From: Mesorhizobium loti
GTDB lineage: Bacteria > Pseudomonadota > Alphaproteobacteria > Rhizobiales > Rhizobiaceae
Reading direction: 5' to 3'
Length of the DNA: 64,000 bases
Assembly: GCA_002356515.1 (NCBI GenBank)
Contig: AP017605.1
Location: forward strand, 1,860,001 to 1,924,000
In this document: positions 24,977 to 33,988 of the stretch, piece by piece
Layout: each line of letters begins with the position of its first letter
Position numbering within the stretch: the first letter of the stretch is position 1
Translations under genes and position numbers: made by a program
The notes under the pieces: generated by a model
Database searches by the model: none
Seen by the model: the letters and a program-made list of their open reading frames with translations, nothing else
Told to the model about the DNA's origin: nothing

Positions 24977-26026
24977 ATGAAAATCGCCAAGACCCGGATG
25001 CTCGCTTTCGCCGCCGCCACGGCACTGTTCGGCATCGGCCACGCCTTCGCCGATGAATTGTCGATCATGGCCAGCGGCGGCGCCTGGCAGGACGCCCAGC
25101 GCAAGGCCTGGTTCGAGCCGTTCAGCAAGGAGACCGGCGCAAAAATCCTCGAGCAGGAATATCTCGGCGATCTCGGCAAGGTCAAAGCCATGGTCGACAC
25201 CGGCAACGTGCCGATCGACCTGGTGACGGTGGAAACCGCGACCGTGCTGCAAGGCTGCGACGCCGGCATCCTCGAGCGCCTCGACTATTCCAAGATCGGC
25301 CCGCGCGACAAATTCATCGAGGGCTCGGCGCTCGATTGCGGTGTCGGTCTCGATGCTTACGGCGACATCCTCGCCTATGACCCGACCGTGCTGAAGGAAG
25401 CGCCGACATCGGTGCTCGACCTGTTCGACACCAAGAAATTCCCGGGAAAACGCGCCATGCGCAAATTCCCGGCGCAGAATTTGGAATGGGCGCTGATGGC
25501 CGATGGCGTCGCCCCCGCCGATGTCTACAAGGTGCTGGCGACTCCAGAAGGTGTCGACCGCGCCTTCAAGAAGCTCGACACCATCAAGAAGGACATTGTC
25601 TGGTGGGATGCCGGCGCGCAGCCGGCGCAGTTGCTCGCCTCCAAGGAGGTGGTGATGACCACCGCCTGGAACGGCCGCATCCAGAACGCCATCGACACCG
25701 ACAAGAAGCCCTTCAAGATCGTCTGGAACAACCAGATCCTCGAATATGACATGATCGCCATCCCGAAGGGCGCCAAGAACCCGGAACTCGCCTACAAATA
25801 CCTTGCCTATATCTCGAAGCCGGAAAACAACGCCAAGCTCGCCAGCTACATCACCTACGGGCCGGTGCGCACCGATGCGGCCTCCTTCGTCGCGGCCGAT
25901 GCCTTGCCGAAACTGCCCAACGCGCCCGACCATCTCGCCGGCGCTTACCTCGTCGCCGACACCGAATTCTGGGGCGACTATGGCGAGGACCTGGTCAAGC
26001 GCTTCAACGCCTGGCTGGCGCAGTAA
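24977..26026 (+). CDS. ABC transporter periplasmic solute-binding protein
   Basis: A 349-aa extracellular solute-binding protein of the spermidine/putrescine (PotD/PotF) class. A Sec signal peptide (MKIAKTRMLAFAAATALFGI, cleavage near AFA) precedes the mature part. ATG 24977 is behind AGGGGAAGAAAAA. Sits 43 bases after the ATPase. The family binds polyamines, amino-acid derivatives or opine-like solutes; the exact ligand is not readable. Confidence 0.9.
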   Translation: MKIAKTRMLAFAAATALFGIGHAFADELSIMASGGAWQDAQRKAWFEPFSKETGAKILEQEYLGDLGKVKAMVDTGNVPIDLVTVETATVLQGCDAGILERLDYSKIGPRDKFIEGSALDCGVGLDAYGDILAYDPTVLKEAPTSVLDLFDTKKFPGKRAMRKFPAQNLEWALMADGVAPADVYKVLATPEGVDRAFKKLDTIKKDIVWWDAGAQPAQLLASKEVVMTTAWNGRIQNAIDTDKKPFKIVWNNQILEYDMIAIPKGAKNPELAYKYLAYISKPENNAKLASYITYGPVRTDAASFVAADALPKLPNAPDHLAGAYLVADTEFWGDYGEDLVKRFNAWLAQ

Positions 26027-26028
26027 GG

Positions 26029-27309
26029 ATGTCGGCGCTGCAGCCCAGCGAACTCGACCGGCCCGCGCTGGCCCGCGGCCGGCCGGCCGCCGGCGCGGAT
26101 CCCGGAACCGCGTCGGCGGCGCTGCGCCGCGCCGAATTCGGCGACCGGCTGCGTACGCTGGCGCTGGCCGCGCCGCTGCTCCTGCTTCTGGCGCTGAGCT
26201 TCGGCATCCCGATCGTGCTGCTCTTGTCGCGCGCCGTCTACGACCCGACCATCGCCGATGCCTTGCCGCGCACCAGCGTGGCCCTTGCCGACTGGAACGG
26301 CCAGGGCCCGCCTGCAGATGCCGCCTTCATCGCACTCGCCGCCGACCTCAGCGAAAACCAGGCCAAGGGCACCGCTTATGAGCTGGCCAAGGCGCTCAAC
26401 GCCCGCTTGCCCGGCGCCCGCAGCCAGGTGCTGAAGACCGTGCGCCAGCTCGAAGGCGCGGGCGGCAGGCCGCCGCTCGAGATCATGAAAGCCGTGCCCT
26501 TCTGGTCGGCGCCAGGCACCTGGCCGACCATCGCCAACGGCACCCGCGCCATCACCTCGTTCTATCTGCTCAGCGCCCTCGATCTCAGGTGGAACGCCGA
26601 TGGCGGCATCGAGCGCGTGCCGCCCGAACAGGCGATCTTCCTGCAAGTGTTCCTGCGCACCTTCTTCGTTGCCGCCGCCGTCACGCTCGCCACCTTGCTG
26701 CTCGGTTTTCCCCTCGCCTATCTCATATCGAGCGTGCCGAAGGGGCTGGCGGCGATCCTGATCGTGGCGGTGCTGCTGCCGTTCTGGACCTCGATCCTGG
26801 TGCGCACCGCCGCCTGGACGGTGCTCTTGCAGAAATTTGGCCTGGTCAATGACCTGTTGCTGTGGCTCGGCATCGCCTCCGAGCGGCTCGACCTGATGTA
26901 CAGCCGCATCGGCCTGATCATCGCCATGACGCATATCCAGCTGCCGTTCACGCTGCTGCCGATCTACTCCGTCATGCGCACCATCGCGCCCTCGCAGATG
27001 AAGGCCGCCTATTCGCTCGGCGCAAGGCCGTTCACCGCCTTCCGCCGCGTCTATCTTCCGCAGGTTTTCCCCGGAATCATGGCCGGCTGCCTGCTCACCT
27101 TCATCCTGTGCCTCGGCTACTACATCACCCCTGCCCTGATCGGCGGCGCCAGCGACCAGCTGATCAGCAATTTCATCGCCAACTACGTCAATGTCGAACT
27201 GAACTGGGAGATGGCGGCGGCGCTCAGCTTCATCCTGCTTGTCTTCACCCTGGCCCTGTTCGGCATCTTCGCCCGGATCCTCGGCCTCGACCGCCTGAAG
27301 ATGGTGTAG
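26029..27309 (+). CDS. ABC transporter permease (PotB type)
   Basis: A 426-aa inner-membrane permease. After one helix near residue 45 there is an unusually long periplasmic loop (about 70-200), then five helices with the EAA-type cytoplasmic loop (SLGARPFTAFRRVYLPQV). It begins 2 bases after the binding-protein stop, AAGG before ATG. Forms the channel with the next gene. Confidence 0.9.
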   Translation: MSALQPSELDRPALARGRPAAGADPGTASAALRRAEFGDRLRTLALAAPLLLLLALSFGIPIVLLLSRAVYDPTIADALPRTSVALADWNGQGPPADAAFIALAADLSENQAKGTAYELAKALNARLPGARSQVLKTVRQLEGAGGRPPLEIMKAVPFWSAPGTWPTIANGTRAITSFYLLSALDLRWNADGGIERVPPEQAIFLQVFLRTFFVAAAVTLATLLLGFPLAYLISSVPKGLAAILIVAVLLPFWTSILVRTAAWTVLLQKFGLVNDLLLWLGIASERLDLMYSRIGLIIAMTHIQLPFTLLPIYSVMRTIAPSQMKAAYSLGARPFTAFRRVYLPQVFPGIMAGCLLTFILCLGYYITPALIGGASDQLISNFIANYVNVELNWEMAAALSFILLVFTLALFGIFARILGLDRLKMV

Positions 27310-27311
27310 CC

Positions 27312-28139
27312 ATGCTGCTCTCGCCCTACCCGACCCCTGGCGAACGCATCCGCATAGCGCTGCTCTGGCTGTGGTGCGGACTGGTCATCCTGTTCCTGCT
27401 GGTGCCGATCCTCATCCCGGTGCCGCTCTCCTTCAACAGCGGCGCCTTCTTCATCTTCCCGCTCGAAGGCCTGTCGACTCGCTGGTACGAGGTGGTGCTG
27501 GGCACGCAGCGCTGGCAGTCGGCGATCGGCAACAGCCTGATCGTCGCCTTCGGCACGACGCTGATCGCCACCACGCTCGGCACGCTGACGGCCATCGCGC
27601 TGTCGAACGAGAAATTCCCCGGCCGCCGCATCGTCATGCCGTTGTTGCTGTCGCCGCTGATCGTGCCGGTGGTGATCACCGCCGTCGGCTCCTATCTGTT
27701 CTACGCCCGCGTTGGCCTCGCCAGCACCTATGCCGGCATCATCCTGGCGCATACGGCGCTTGCCAGCCCCTTCGTCGTCGTCACCGTCGGCGCCAGCCTC
27801 ACCGGCTTCGACCGCAATCTCATGCGCGCCGCCGCCATATCAGGCGCGAAGCCGCTGACCGCGTTCTTCCGCGTCATGCTGCCGCTGATCCTGCCCGGCG
27901 TGCTTTCGGGCGCGGCCTTCGCCTTCGTTTCCTCCTTCGACGAGGTGGTGGTGGTGCAGTTCCTGGCCAGTGCCGGCCAGCGCACCATGCCGCTCGAAAT
28001 GTTCATCGGCCTGCGCGAAAAACTCTCGCCCGCCATCACCGCCGCCGCGACGCTAATGATGGCACTGTCGATCGTGCTTCTGGTGGTGGCGAACGTTCTG
28101 GCCCGGCGCGGCCAGAGCCGCCGGTCAGCAGCCGGCTGA
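27312..28139 (+). CDS. ABC transporter permease (PotC type)
   Basis: A 275-aa permease with six predicted helices and the EAA-loop segment (AAAISGAKPLTAFFRVMLPL). It starts 2 bases after the preceding stop and ends the operon; a strong terminator follows 114 bases later. Together with the ATPase (23806) and binding protein (24977) it completes a polyamine-type importer. Confidence 0.9.
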   Translation: MLLSPYPTPGERIRIALLWLWCGLVILFLLVPILIPVPLSFNSGAFFIFPLEGLSTRWYEVVLGTQRWQSAIGNSLIVAFGTTLIATTLGTLTAIALSNEKFPGRRIVMPLLLSPLIVPVVITAVGSYLFYARVGLASTYAGIILAHTALASPFVVVTVGASLTGFDRNLMRAAAISGAKPLTAFFRVMLPLILPGVLSGAAFAFVSSFDEVVVVQFLASAGQRTMPLEMFIGLREKLSPAITAAATLMMALSIVLLVVANVLARRGQSRRSAAG

Positions 28140-28252
28140 GGCCGGTTTCGACAGCCATCGGCAAGCCAGCGCGGAAAACGGTGAAACTTTTCGCACGCCG
28201 TTCCCGTTTCTCCCGAGATCGCCTCCCAGGCGATCGCAGACCTCCGATCAAT

Positions 28253-28286
28253 GCCCCGCCGGCCCCCTGCTGGTGGGGCTTTTTTT
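28253..28286 (+). terminator. Rho-independent terminator of the ABC operon
   Basis: GCCCCGCC (28253-28260) pairs with GGTGGGGC (28272-28279), eight pairs including one G-T, followed by seven T. Confidence 0.9.
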
Positions 28287-28422
28287 GAGGCAGCCGGCGC
28301 GGAGCGATCAGGGAGCCGGAAGTTTCAAATCGGCCGGACCCCGGCACCTCTGGTCAACTCCCGGCGCCCTTGCCGCTCCGGCGCCCTCTCGGCCATAATC
28401 CGTCCTCTCGCGGAGAACACCG

Positions 28423-28956
28423 ATGTCGTTCAGCCCCTTGCTCCATGCTTCGCCCGTCATTCAACTCCATGCGCTGATCGCCATGGCCGCGCTGCTGCTC
28501 GGCGCCATGCAGCTCTGGCGCAGCAAGGGCGACCGGCTGCACCGGGCGCTTGGCCGCGTCTGGGTGGCGCTGATGGCGACGGTCGCCGGCTCCGGCCTGT
28601 TCATCTGGACGATCCGGCTGTGGGGGCCGTTCAGCCCGATCCACCTTCTGTCGCTGTTCGTGCTGGTGATGCTGTGGCGCGGCGTACGCGCCGCGCGCGG
28701 CGGCAACATTGCCGCCCACCGCCGCATCATGCAGGGCACCTACATTTTCGGCCTGATCATTACCGGGCTTTTGACCTTCATTCCCGGCCGCACCATGTAT
28801 GCCGTCGCCTTCGGCCCACAGGGCGCGACGCCACAAAAGCTGCTGGTGTTTGCCGCCCTGGTGATCCTCGCGGCAGCGGCCGGCCTCTATGCCGCGCGCG
28901 GTGCACGGGCGGCAATGCCGCCCATGCGTGGAGAATCCCGGCCCGGAAGCGCATAA
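28423..28956 (+). CDS. DUF2306 family membrane protein
   Basis: A 177-aa protein with about four hydrophobic helices and the DUF2306 pattern: QLHALIAMAALLLGAMQLW, an HRALGRVWV segment, then AAHRRIMQGTYIFGLIITGL and a PGR motif. Conserved histidines hint at haem or metal contact, but the family is uncharacterised. It is monocistronic; upstream is the ABC terminator. Confidence 0.85.
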   Translation: MSFSPLLHASPVIQLHALIAMAALLLGAMQLWRSKGDRLHRALGRVWVALMATVAGSGLFIWTIRLWGPFSPIHLLSLFVLVMLWRGVRAARGGNIAAHRRIMQGTYIFGLIITGLLTFIPGRTMYAVAFGPQGATPQKLLVFAALVILAAAAGLYAARGARAAMPPMRGESRPGSA

Positions 28957-29081
28957 GGCCGCCAGTTGCAGGCTGGCTGACGGATGGCGTCGAGCTCCGG
29001 CCAACCTGTCAGCCTTGTGGCGGCGACCGGAAAGCCCGCCCTATTCCATTGTCACCACGAACGGTCCGGTGAAATCCCCGC

Positions 29082-29168
29082 TCAGACCGGACCGGACGCC
29101 ACGAACGCGACGACGGCGGACAGTTTCTCGCGCTTCACCAGAACCGGCTTTTCGTAAGTCTTCTTCAT
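29082..29168 (-). CDS. Putative RiPP precursor peptide 4
   Basis: A 28-aa ORF on the minus strand. [20 protein letters not shown] is nearly the same leader as the three peptides at 5.1-5.9 kb (Tyr5, Pro8, Leu10, Leu16), but the leader Thr20 is Val. The short tail AFVASGPV would be the core. A G-rich stretch (TGGGGCATTCC) precedes the ATG, as in the others. It stands alone in the 480-base gap 28957-29436, in which I see no other gene. Confidence 0.6.
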   Translation of the reverse strand: MKKTYEKPVLVKREKLSAVVAFVASGPV

Positions 29169-29436
29169 GGAATGCCCCAAAACCCCAGGATTTGCCCGCG
29201 CAGGTCGCTACGGAAGCCCTTGCTTGTCAAGCAAACGCCCAACAAGGTTCCGTGATCGCCGACCCGCATTCGCGGCCGTGCCATCCATCGCGGGTCGAGG
29301 CATCCTGCCTCTTTCCCTCCTTTTTTCGGGCCCCTCCTTCTTCTGGCCATGTTGCACTGCGAAAAACTTGCTGCATTGCGATATCGGCTGACCAGGCCGA
29401 CATGCGCGGCGGGCTGGGCATAACGAAGGAGCTGTC

Positions 29437-31413
29437 GTGGCGGCATCGTTTCGGCCTGATATACAGGGATTGCGCGCGCTGGCGGTCGGCGGCGTCGTTG
29501 CCTATCATTTCGGCCTCACCGCGCTGCCCGGCGGCTTTGCCGGCGTCGACATCTTCTTCGTCATCTCCGGCTGGCTGATCACGACGCATTTGATGCGCGA
29601 GATCACCGAGACCGGACGGCTCGACCTCTGGCGCTTCTATGCCCGCCGTGCCCGGCGCCTTTTGCCGGCGGCCCTGTTCGTCATCCTGGCGACGCTCGCC
29701 GCCGGCACTTTCATCCTGGCGCCGCAGGAGCAGGCGCTCTATTCGCGCGGCGCCATGTTCGCCTCGGCCTATGCCATCAATCTGTGGCTGCTGCGCTGGT
29801 CCTTCGACTATTTCGCCTCGGACGCTGCCAGCAATCCCTTCATCCATTTCTGGTCGCTGTCGGTGGAGGAGCAGTTCTATCTCTTCTGGCCGGCGCTGCT
29901 GGTGTTCGCCGCCTGGCTGCATCCGGGCAAGCGCATGGCCGTGCTGGTGATCGGCGTCGCTGGCCTCGCCTCCTTTACCGCCTGCCTGTGGCTCACCAGC
30001 CTCTCGCCGGCCTGGGCCTTCTACTTCTCGCCGCTGCGCGCCTGGGAGTTCGCCGCCGGCGGCCTGGCGACGCTGGCGCCGGCAACATCGTTGCGCAACC
30101 GCGCATGGCTTCGCGCGGCACAGGGCTGGCTCGGCCTGGCGCTGATCGCGGCGGCCTATCTCCTATTGAGCGAAGACCTGCCCTTCCCCGGCTGGTACGC
30201 GCTGCTGCCGGTTGCCGGCACGGTGCTGGTGCTGCTGAGCGGCGCGGGCAAGGAGCGAGACGAAGAGACTGCCAGCCCGACCGGCTGGCAGGCCCTCACG
30301 CCCGCCGCAGCACTGTCGCTGCCGCCCTTGCAATGGATCGGCGCGCTCTCCTATTCGCTCTATCTCTGGCATTGGCCCATCATCGTCTATGCCGGCATGC
30401 TGGCGCCGGATCTCAGCGTCCTCCAGCGCCTCGGCTGCGGCGCGCTGGCGGTGGCGCTGGCGTTCCTCACCTATCATTTGATCGAGAACCCGGCGCGACG
30501 CGGCGGCTGGCTGACCGTTGGCGTTCGAGCGCTGGTTCCGGCGCTTGCGCTGACCGGCGTGGGCGTGGCGGTGGCCTATGCCAATGCGCATCTGGCCACC
30601 CGCAATATCGACCCCACCCAGCGCGGCATCGAACAGGCCGCCGAACAGCCCTCCATCGCGCGCGCCGTGGACAAAAACTGCCTGCTCGATTTCCACACGG
30701 TAAAGCCGAAACCCTGTACCTTCGGCTCCGCGGATGCCGCCCACACCATCGTGCTGTTCGGCGATTCACATGCCGACCACTGGTCGACACCGCTGGTCGA
30801 GGCGGCCAAGCGCAACGACACCAAAGTGGTCACCTATCTCAAATCCTCGTGCCGCGCCTCGCGGCTTTCGACCTTCAACACCGTGCTGAAGCGCGACTAC
30901 ACCGAATGCGACGCCTGGCGCGAACAGGCAATCGCCGACATCATCCGCCGCAAGCCGCGCCTGGTGGTGATCTCGGAATTCTCAATCGGCAACCTGACGC
31001 GCGACATGCCCGCCGCCGGCCGCAAGGCCGAGACCGCGCGCTGGCAGGCCGGCCTGCGCTCCACATTGCAGGCCTTCAGCCAGGCCGGCGTCGAGACGGC
31101 GGTGATCCGCGACACGCCCATCGGCGACAATTTCGCCGATTCCTGCGTGGCCCGCGCATTGTGGTGGCGCGAAGCCCCCTCGCGCTGCGACACGCCGAGA
31201 GCCCAGGCCGCCAATGACGGCGCCGCAGCGCAAGAGCGCGCCGTGGTCAAAAGCGTGCCCGACACGCTCTACGTCGACCTCACCGACCGCTTCTGCGGCC
31301 CGACCGAGTGCCACGTTTTCATCGGTGGCAGGCTGGCGTTTCGGGACCGGCATCACCTGGCGACGGCGTTCGCAGAGACCTTGGAGGGGCCGATTGAGAA
31401 GGCGCTGTTTTGA
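29437..31413 (+). CDS. OafA/YrhL-type acyltransferase with SGNH domain
   Basis: A 658-aa inner-membrane protein. Residues 1-370 form the ten-helix acyltransferase-3 domain (RPDIQGLRALAVGGVVAYHF with its His, FFVISGWLI). Residues about 420-658 form a periplasmic SGNH hydrolase-like domain (VLFGDSHADHW with the nucleophile Ser; late DRHHL with Asp/His). Such proteins O-acetylate lipopolysaccharide or exopolysaccharide sugars. GTG 29437 is set by GAAGGAGCTGTC. A RIME palindrome follows. Confidence 0.92.
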   Translation: MAASFRPDIQGLRALAVGGVVAYHFGLTALPGGFAGVDIFFVISGWLITTHLMREITETGRLDLWRFYARRARRLLPAALFVILATLAAGTFILAPQEQALYSRGAMFASAYAINLWLLRWSFDYFASDAASNPFIHFWSLSVEEQFYLFWPALLVFAAWLHPGKRMAVLVIGVAGLASFTACLWLTSLSPAWAFYFSPLRAWEFAAGGLATLAPATSLRNRAWLRAAQGWLGLALIAAAYLLLSEDLPFPGWYALLPVAGTVLVLLSGAGKERDEETASPTGWQALTPAAALSLPPLQWIGALSYSLYLWHWPIIVYAGMLAPDLSVLQRLGCGALAVALAFLTYHLIENPARRGGWLTVGVRALVPALALTGVGVAVAYANAHLATRNIDPTQRGIEQAAEQPSIARAVDKNCLLDFHTVKPKPCTFGSADAAHTIVLFGDSHADHWSTPLVEAAKRNDTKVVTYLKSSCRASRLSTFNTVLKRDYTECDAWREQAIADIIRRKPRLVVISEFSIGNLTRDMPAAGRKAETARWQAGLRSTLQAFSQAGVETAVIRDTPIGDNFADSCVARALWWREAPSRCDTPRAQAANDGAAAQERAVVKSVPDTLYVDLTDRFCGPTECHVFIGGRLAFRDRHHLATAFAETLEGPIEKALF

Positions 31414-31427
31414 GAAGGACTTAGCTC

Positions 31428-31480
31428 CCTTCTCCCCGTCACTATACGGGGAGAAGGTGCCGGCAGGCGGATGAAGGGCA
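31428..31480. repeat. RIME-type palindromic repeat
   Basis: CCTTCTCCCCGT (31428-31439) / ACGGGGAGAAGG (31446-31457), then GTGCCGGCAGGCGGATGAAG, the typical order of rhizobial intergenic mosaic elements. Similar copies occur at 42214, 43514, 47881 and 50574. The hairpin may also end transcription of the acyltransferase gene. Confidence 0.8.
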
Positions 31481-31941
31481 GAGCCGCCGCTGCCTTGTTT
31501 CGCATCTTAGCCGCCAGCCTAGCTACATCCAGCGACCAGCCGCCCTCACCCGCCATCCGCCCGTTCCGCCACATAGCGCCCAAGCGTCACCCCTTCCACA
31601 CTCGGGTGTGCCCGGCGGGTCATAGGTTTCGTCCAGGTCACCTCCATCATGCGACCATGGAAGGCTTCTCGAAATCAAATAGTCGTTGGAGAATCATAAA
31701 GGTGCCTGGAAGACAGGCTGCGATCGGCTATCATCATTGGTCGAGGCCTCGATATTGAGGTAATTGCCCTTTGACCAATCGCCGGGTTAGAAAACGCCGT
31801 GTGCTGCGCTCAATTCGAACATTCTCCGTGACTTTAGGATGCACAATTTTGTATTTACAATCATAAGCTTCCTAAAGCCACGTCTCTGGATCACCCAGGG
31901 AGACCAGGGCCTGAGTAGCTGAAATTCCGAGTAAGAGAAAA
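31481..31941. other. Non-coding left margin of the AT-rich island
   Basis: No convincing gene. Up to about 31650 the DNA is GC-rich like its surroundings; from about 31670 it turns AT-rich and remains so into the DCD-like gene, so the junction of acquired DNA is probably near here. No tRNA or clear attachment repeat was seen. Confidence 0.45.
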
Positions 31942-32931
31942 ATGGCCAAAGCTGTTTCAAAGCCTCAAATACCAGTGTGGCTTAAGCACCGGGGGAAGGA
32001 CCCTTATCCTGACATTCGACCGGCGCTTCTTTCGCGAGAGCACATCAAAATTTATGCCGAAACCACTGACATGATCGAGGAATTCGAAGAGAAGAGGTTG
32101 AAGGCAGCGTCTTATGAAATGAAAATTGGTCGGCAGGTTTGGAGGTGGGAGCCCAATTCACCCGAGCCGATTTCTGTAACATTGAAAGAAGGGGATCTAC
32201 TTTACCTTCAACCGAACTCTATAACATTTGTTCAGCTATCTAGCGAACTGCGATTACCGCTTTATATAGCTATGCGTTTCAATTTGAAGATTAGATTTGT
32301 TCATAGCGGAATACTTCTTGGAACCGGCCCCCTTGTTGACCCAGGCTACAGGGGAAATCTTCTTATACCGCTACATAATTTGACCGACACTGAATGCGTG
32401 ATGGATTTGGACGAGGGTCTTATATGGGCCGAATTTACCAAGACCACGTATGATGAATCGTCTGACACAGAAATTTTCGGGACACAAGAACCGATAGATC
32501 CAGCAAAACTATCAAAACCTCCTACTTGGTGGTTCAAGCACGCCAACGGCGGAAAGCCTGTGAGAAGCTCAATACCCATGGCAGTGAGGACGGCAGAACA
32601 ATCAGCTAAGATCGCGGCTAATCAGGTATCATTTCTGACGTCGGTGGGCGTCGTTGCAATAATTCTTGGTTTAGGCGGAATTTTTGCGGTCTTGCAGGGC
32701 GTTAACAGCAATATCGCAGACTCGAACGCAGTGGCGAGAAGTGCTCGGTCATCGATTGACGATTTCCGCAAGGAGATAGCCGAAAGCAATACGCAACAGA
32801 TTTCAAGATCGACAGCACCACTGTCGTCATCACTTGCCGACGCTATTGATAAAATTAAAGGCCTTCAGAAAGAAGTTTCGGACTTAAATGCGAAGATTGA
32901 GACGCTCGAATCACAGAAGAAAGCCCCCTGA
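31942..32931 (+). CDS. DCD/dUTPase-fold protein with membrane anchor and coiled coil
   Basis: A 329-aa protein. Residues about 25-170 match the dCTP-deaminase/dUTPase trimer fold: SYEMKIG (57-63), LQPNSITFVQLS, GILLGTGPLVDPGYRGNLLI. The deaminase's catalytic Glu (in VLEF after the DPG turn) is replaced by Pro143 and the RSSxxR segment is not kept, so deaminase activity is unlikely. A transmembrane helix (about 231-252) and a coiled coil (about 300-325) follow. Inference: a membrane-tethered nucleotide sensor. The gene is AT-rich and its end is 4 bases from the converging PurZ-like gene. Ribosome site weak (AAGAGAAAA). Confidence 0.75.
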   Translation: MAKAVSKPQIPVWLKHRGKDPYPDIRPALLSREHIKIYAETTDMIEEFEEKRLKAASYEMKIGRQVWRWEPNSPEPISVTLKEGDLLYLQPNSITFVQLSSELRLPLYIAMRFNLKIRFVHSGILLGTGPLVDPGYRGNLLIPLHNLTDTECVMDLDEGLIWAEFTKTTYDESSDTEIFGTQEPIDPAKLSKPPTWWFKHANGGKPVRSSIPMAVRTAEQSAKIAANQVSFLTSVGVVAIILGLGGIFAVLQGVNSNIADSNAVARSARSSIDDFRKEIAESNTQQISRSTAPLSSSLADAIDKIKGLQKEVSDLNAKIETLESQKKAP

Positions 32932-32935
32932 ACCA

Positions 32936-33988
32936 TCAGGCGGCACCCAATACAGGCGCAGACCTGTCAATGACATTTAACGGAGAAAATCCAAACCAGT
33001 CTATTCTTCTAGATACTTTTGTTTCGAAAGAATTTATAAAACGCCTAACGGCACTTGATTTTTTCTCAATATCTTCGATTTCACCAATATAATCCAAATG
33101 ATTAACAACAATGCGGGTGGGGTTATTCGCGTCAATTGCTCGCTTGACCAAATCAAATTCAAACAATCCGACACGACGCAGTTTCTTTGTGACAGTTGTA
33201 TATTCCCGAATATCCATTTTCAGCCCACTTTGGCGAGCTATCTCCTCCCACGTTGTTTCATGTGTTAGGGGACCTGATTGACCAGCAACTCGTATCGGAT
33301 AAGATCTGAGAACCATTGTTACGTCATCGACGTCCAATGGGCTTAATCCTGCTTCGGATAACGCCCCAGCTGCTGTAGTGGAGCGAGAGGTTACTTTTGG
33401 CCAAAAACCACTCTCGAGCAATGAGAGGCCAAAACCCTGTGTTCCCTCAATAATGATCCTACAGCCGTTCACAAGGGAGCTGCGCAGTTTTTGTGTGGTA
33501 TCACACAAAAACTGCTCCAACGGTGCTGAGTGTCGAGCATCAAGTGATGTTAGATAGATGTTTGGAGCTTCTCTAGCTACTGTAGCCAGGACTGCCGCTC
33601 CGACACCCGAGCCCGTTGAGCCGATGGTGCTAACAAGCTCCGCGTCACGCTCCCATTTTTTGTGTTCTTCCGAAATAATCCGGGCATGCGGGCTAATGAA
33701 AATACGCTCCTGTGGATAGTGAAGGGCGTCAATTTCGGCAAAAAGTAGTTCAACATCGAGATATGATCCAGCCGGAAATACGACGTCCACATTTCGATCA
33801 ATGCAACCAGCGGGCATTTGTCGTAGCGCCCATTTCCTACCGGAGTGATCATACCCAGTATGGCCTGAATTAGGGCCGCCGACCCGAACTACCGTCACAG
33901 GTTCTCTCGCCCTACGAGCAATCTCGAGAGCGACTTTGCCTTTTCCCTCAGAGCCGAATTGTCCGCCAACTACAATTGAGACTGGCAC
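32936..33988 (-). CDS. PurZ-like adenylosuccinate synthetase paralogue
   Basis: A 350-aa protein, far shorter than housekeeping PurA (about 430). PurA motifs remain: P-loop GGQFGSEGKGK (8-18), GHT (42-44), STIGSTGSG (120-128), EGTQGF (181-186), VTKKLRRV (246-253) and NHLDY (276-280). Position 13, the catalytic Asp in PurA (GDEGKG), is Ser. As I recall, phage PurZ enzymes, which condense dGMP with aspartate to make the 2-aminoadenine precursor, share this change, the length and the QFGS, GRKW, EGxQGF and TTVTKK segments. GTG start 33988. Its 5' end overlaps the fusion gene's 3' end by 19 bases: one operon. AT-rich. Substrate untested. Confidence 0.8.
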   Translation of the reverse strand: MPVSIVVGGQFGSEGKGKVALEIARRAREPVTVVRVGGPNSGHTGYDHSGRKWALRQMPAGCIDRNVDVVFPAGSYLDVELLFAEIDALHYPQERIFISPHARIISEEHKKWERDAELVSTIGSTGSGVGAAVLATVAREAPNIYLTSLDARHSAPLEQFLCDTTQKLRSSLVNGCRIIIEGTQGFGLSLLESGFWPKVTSRSTTAAGALSEAGLSPLDVDDVTMVLRSYPIRVAGQSGPLTHETTWEEIARQSGLKMDIREYTTVTKKLRRVGLFEFDLVKRAIDANNPTRIVVNHLDYIGEIEDIEKKSSAVRRFINSFETKVSRRIDWFGFSPLNVIDRSAPVLGAA

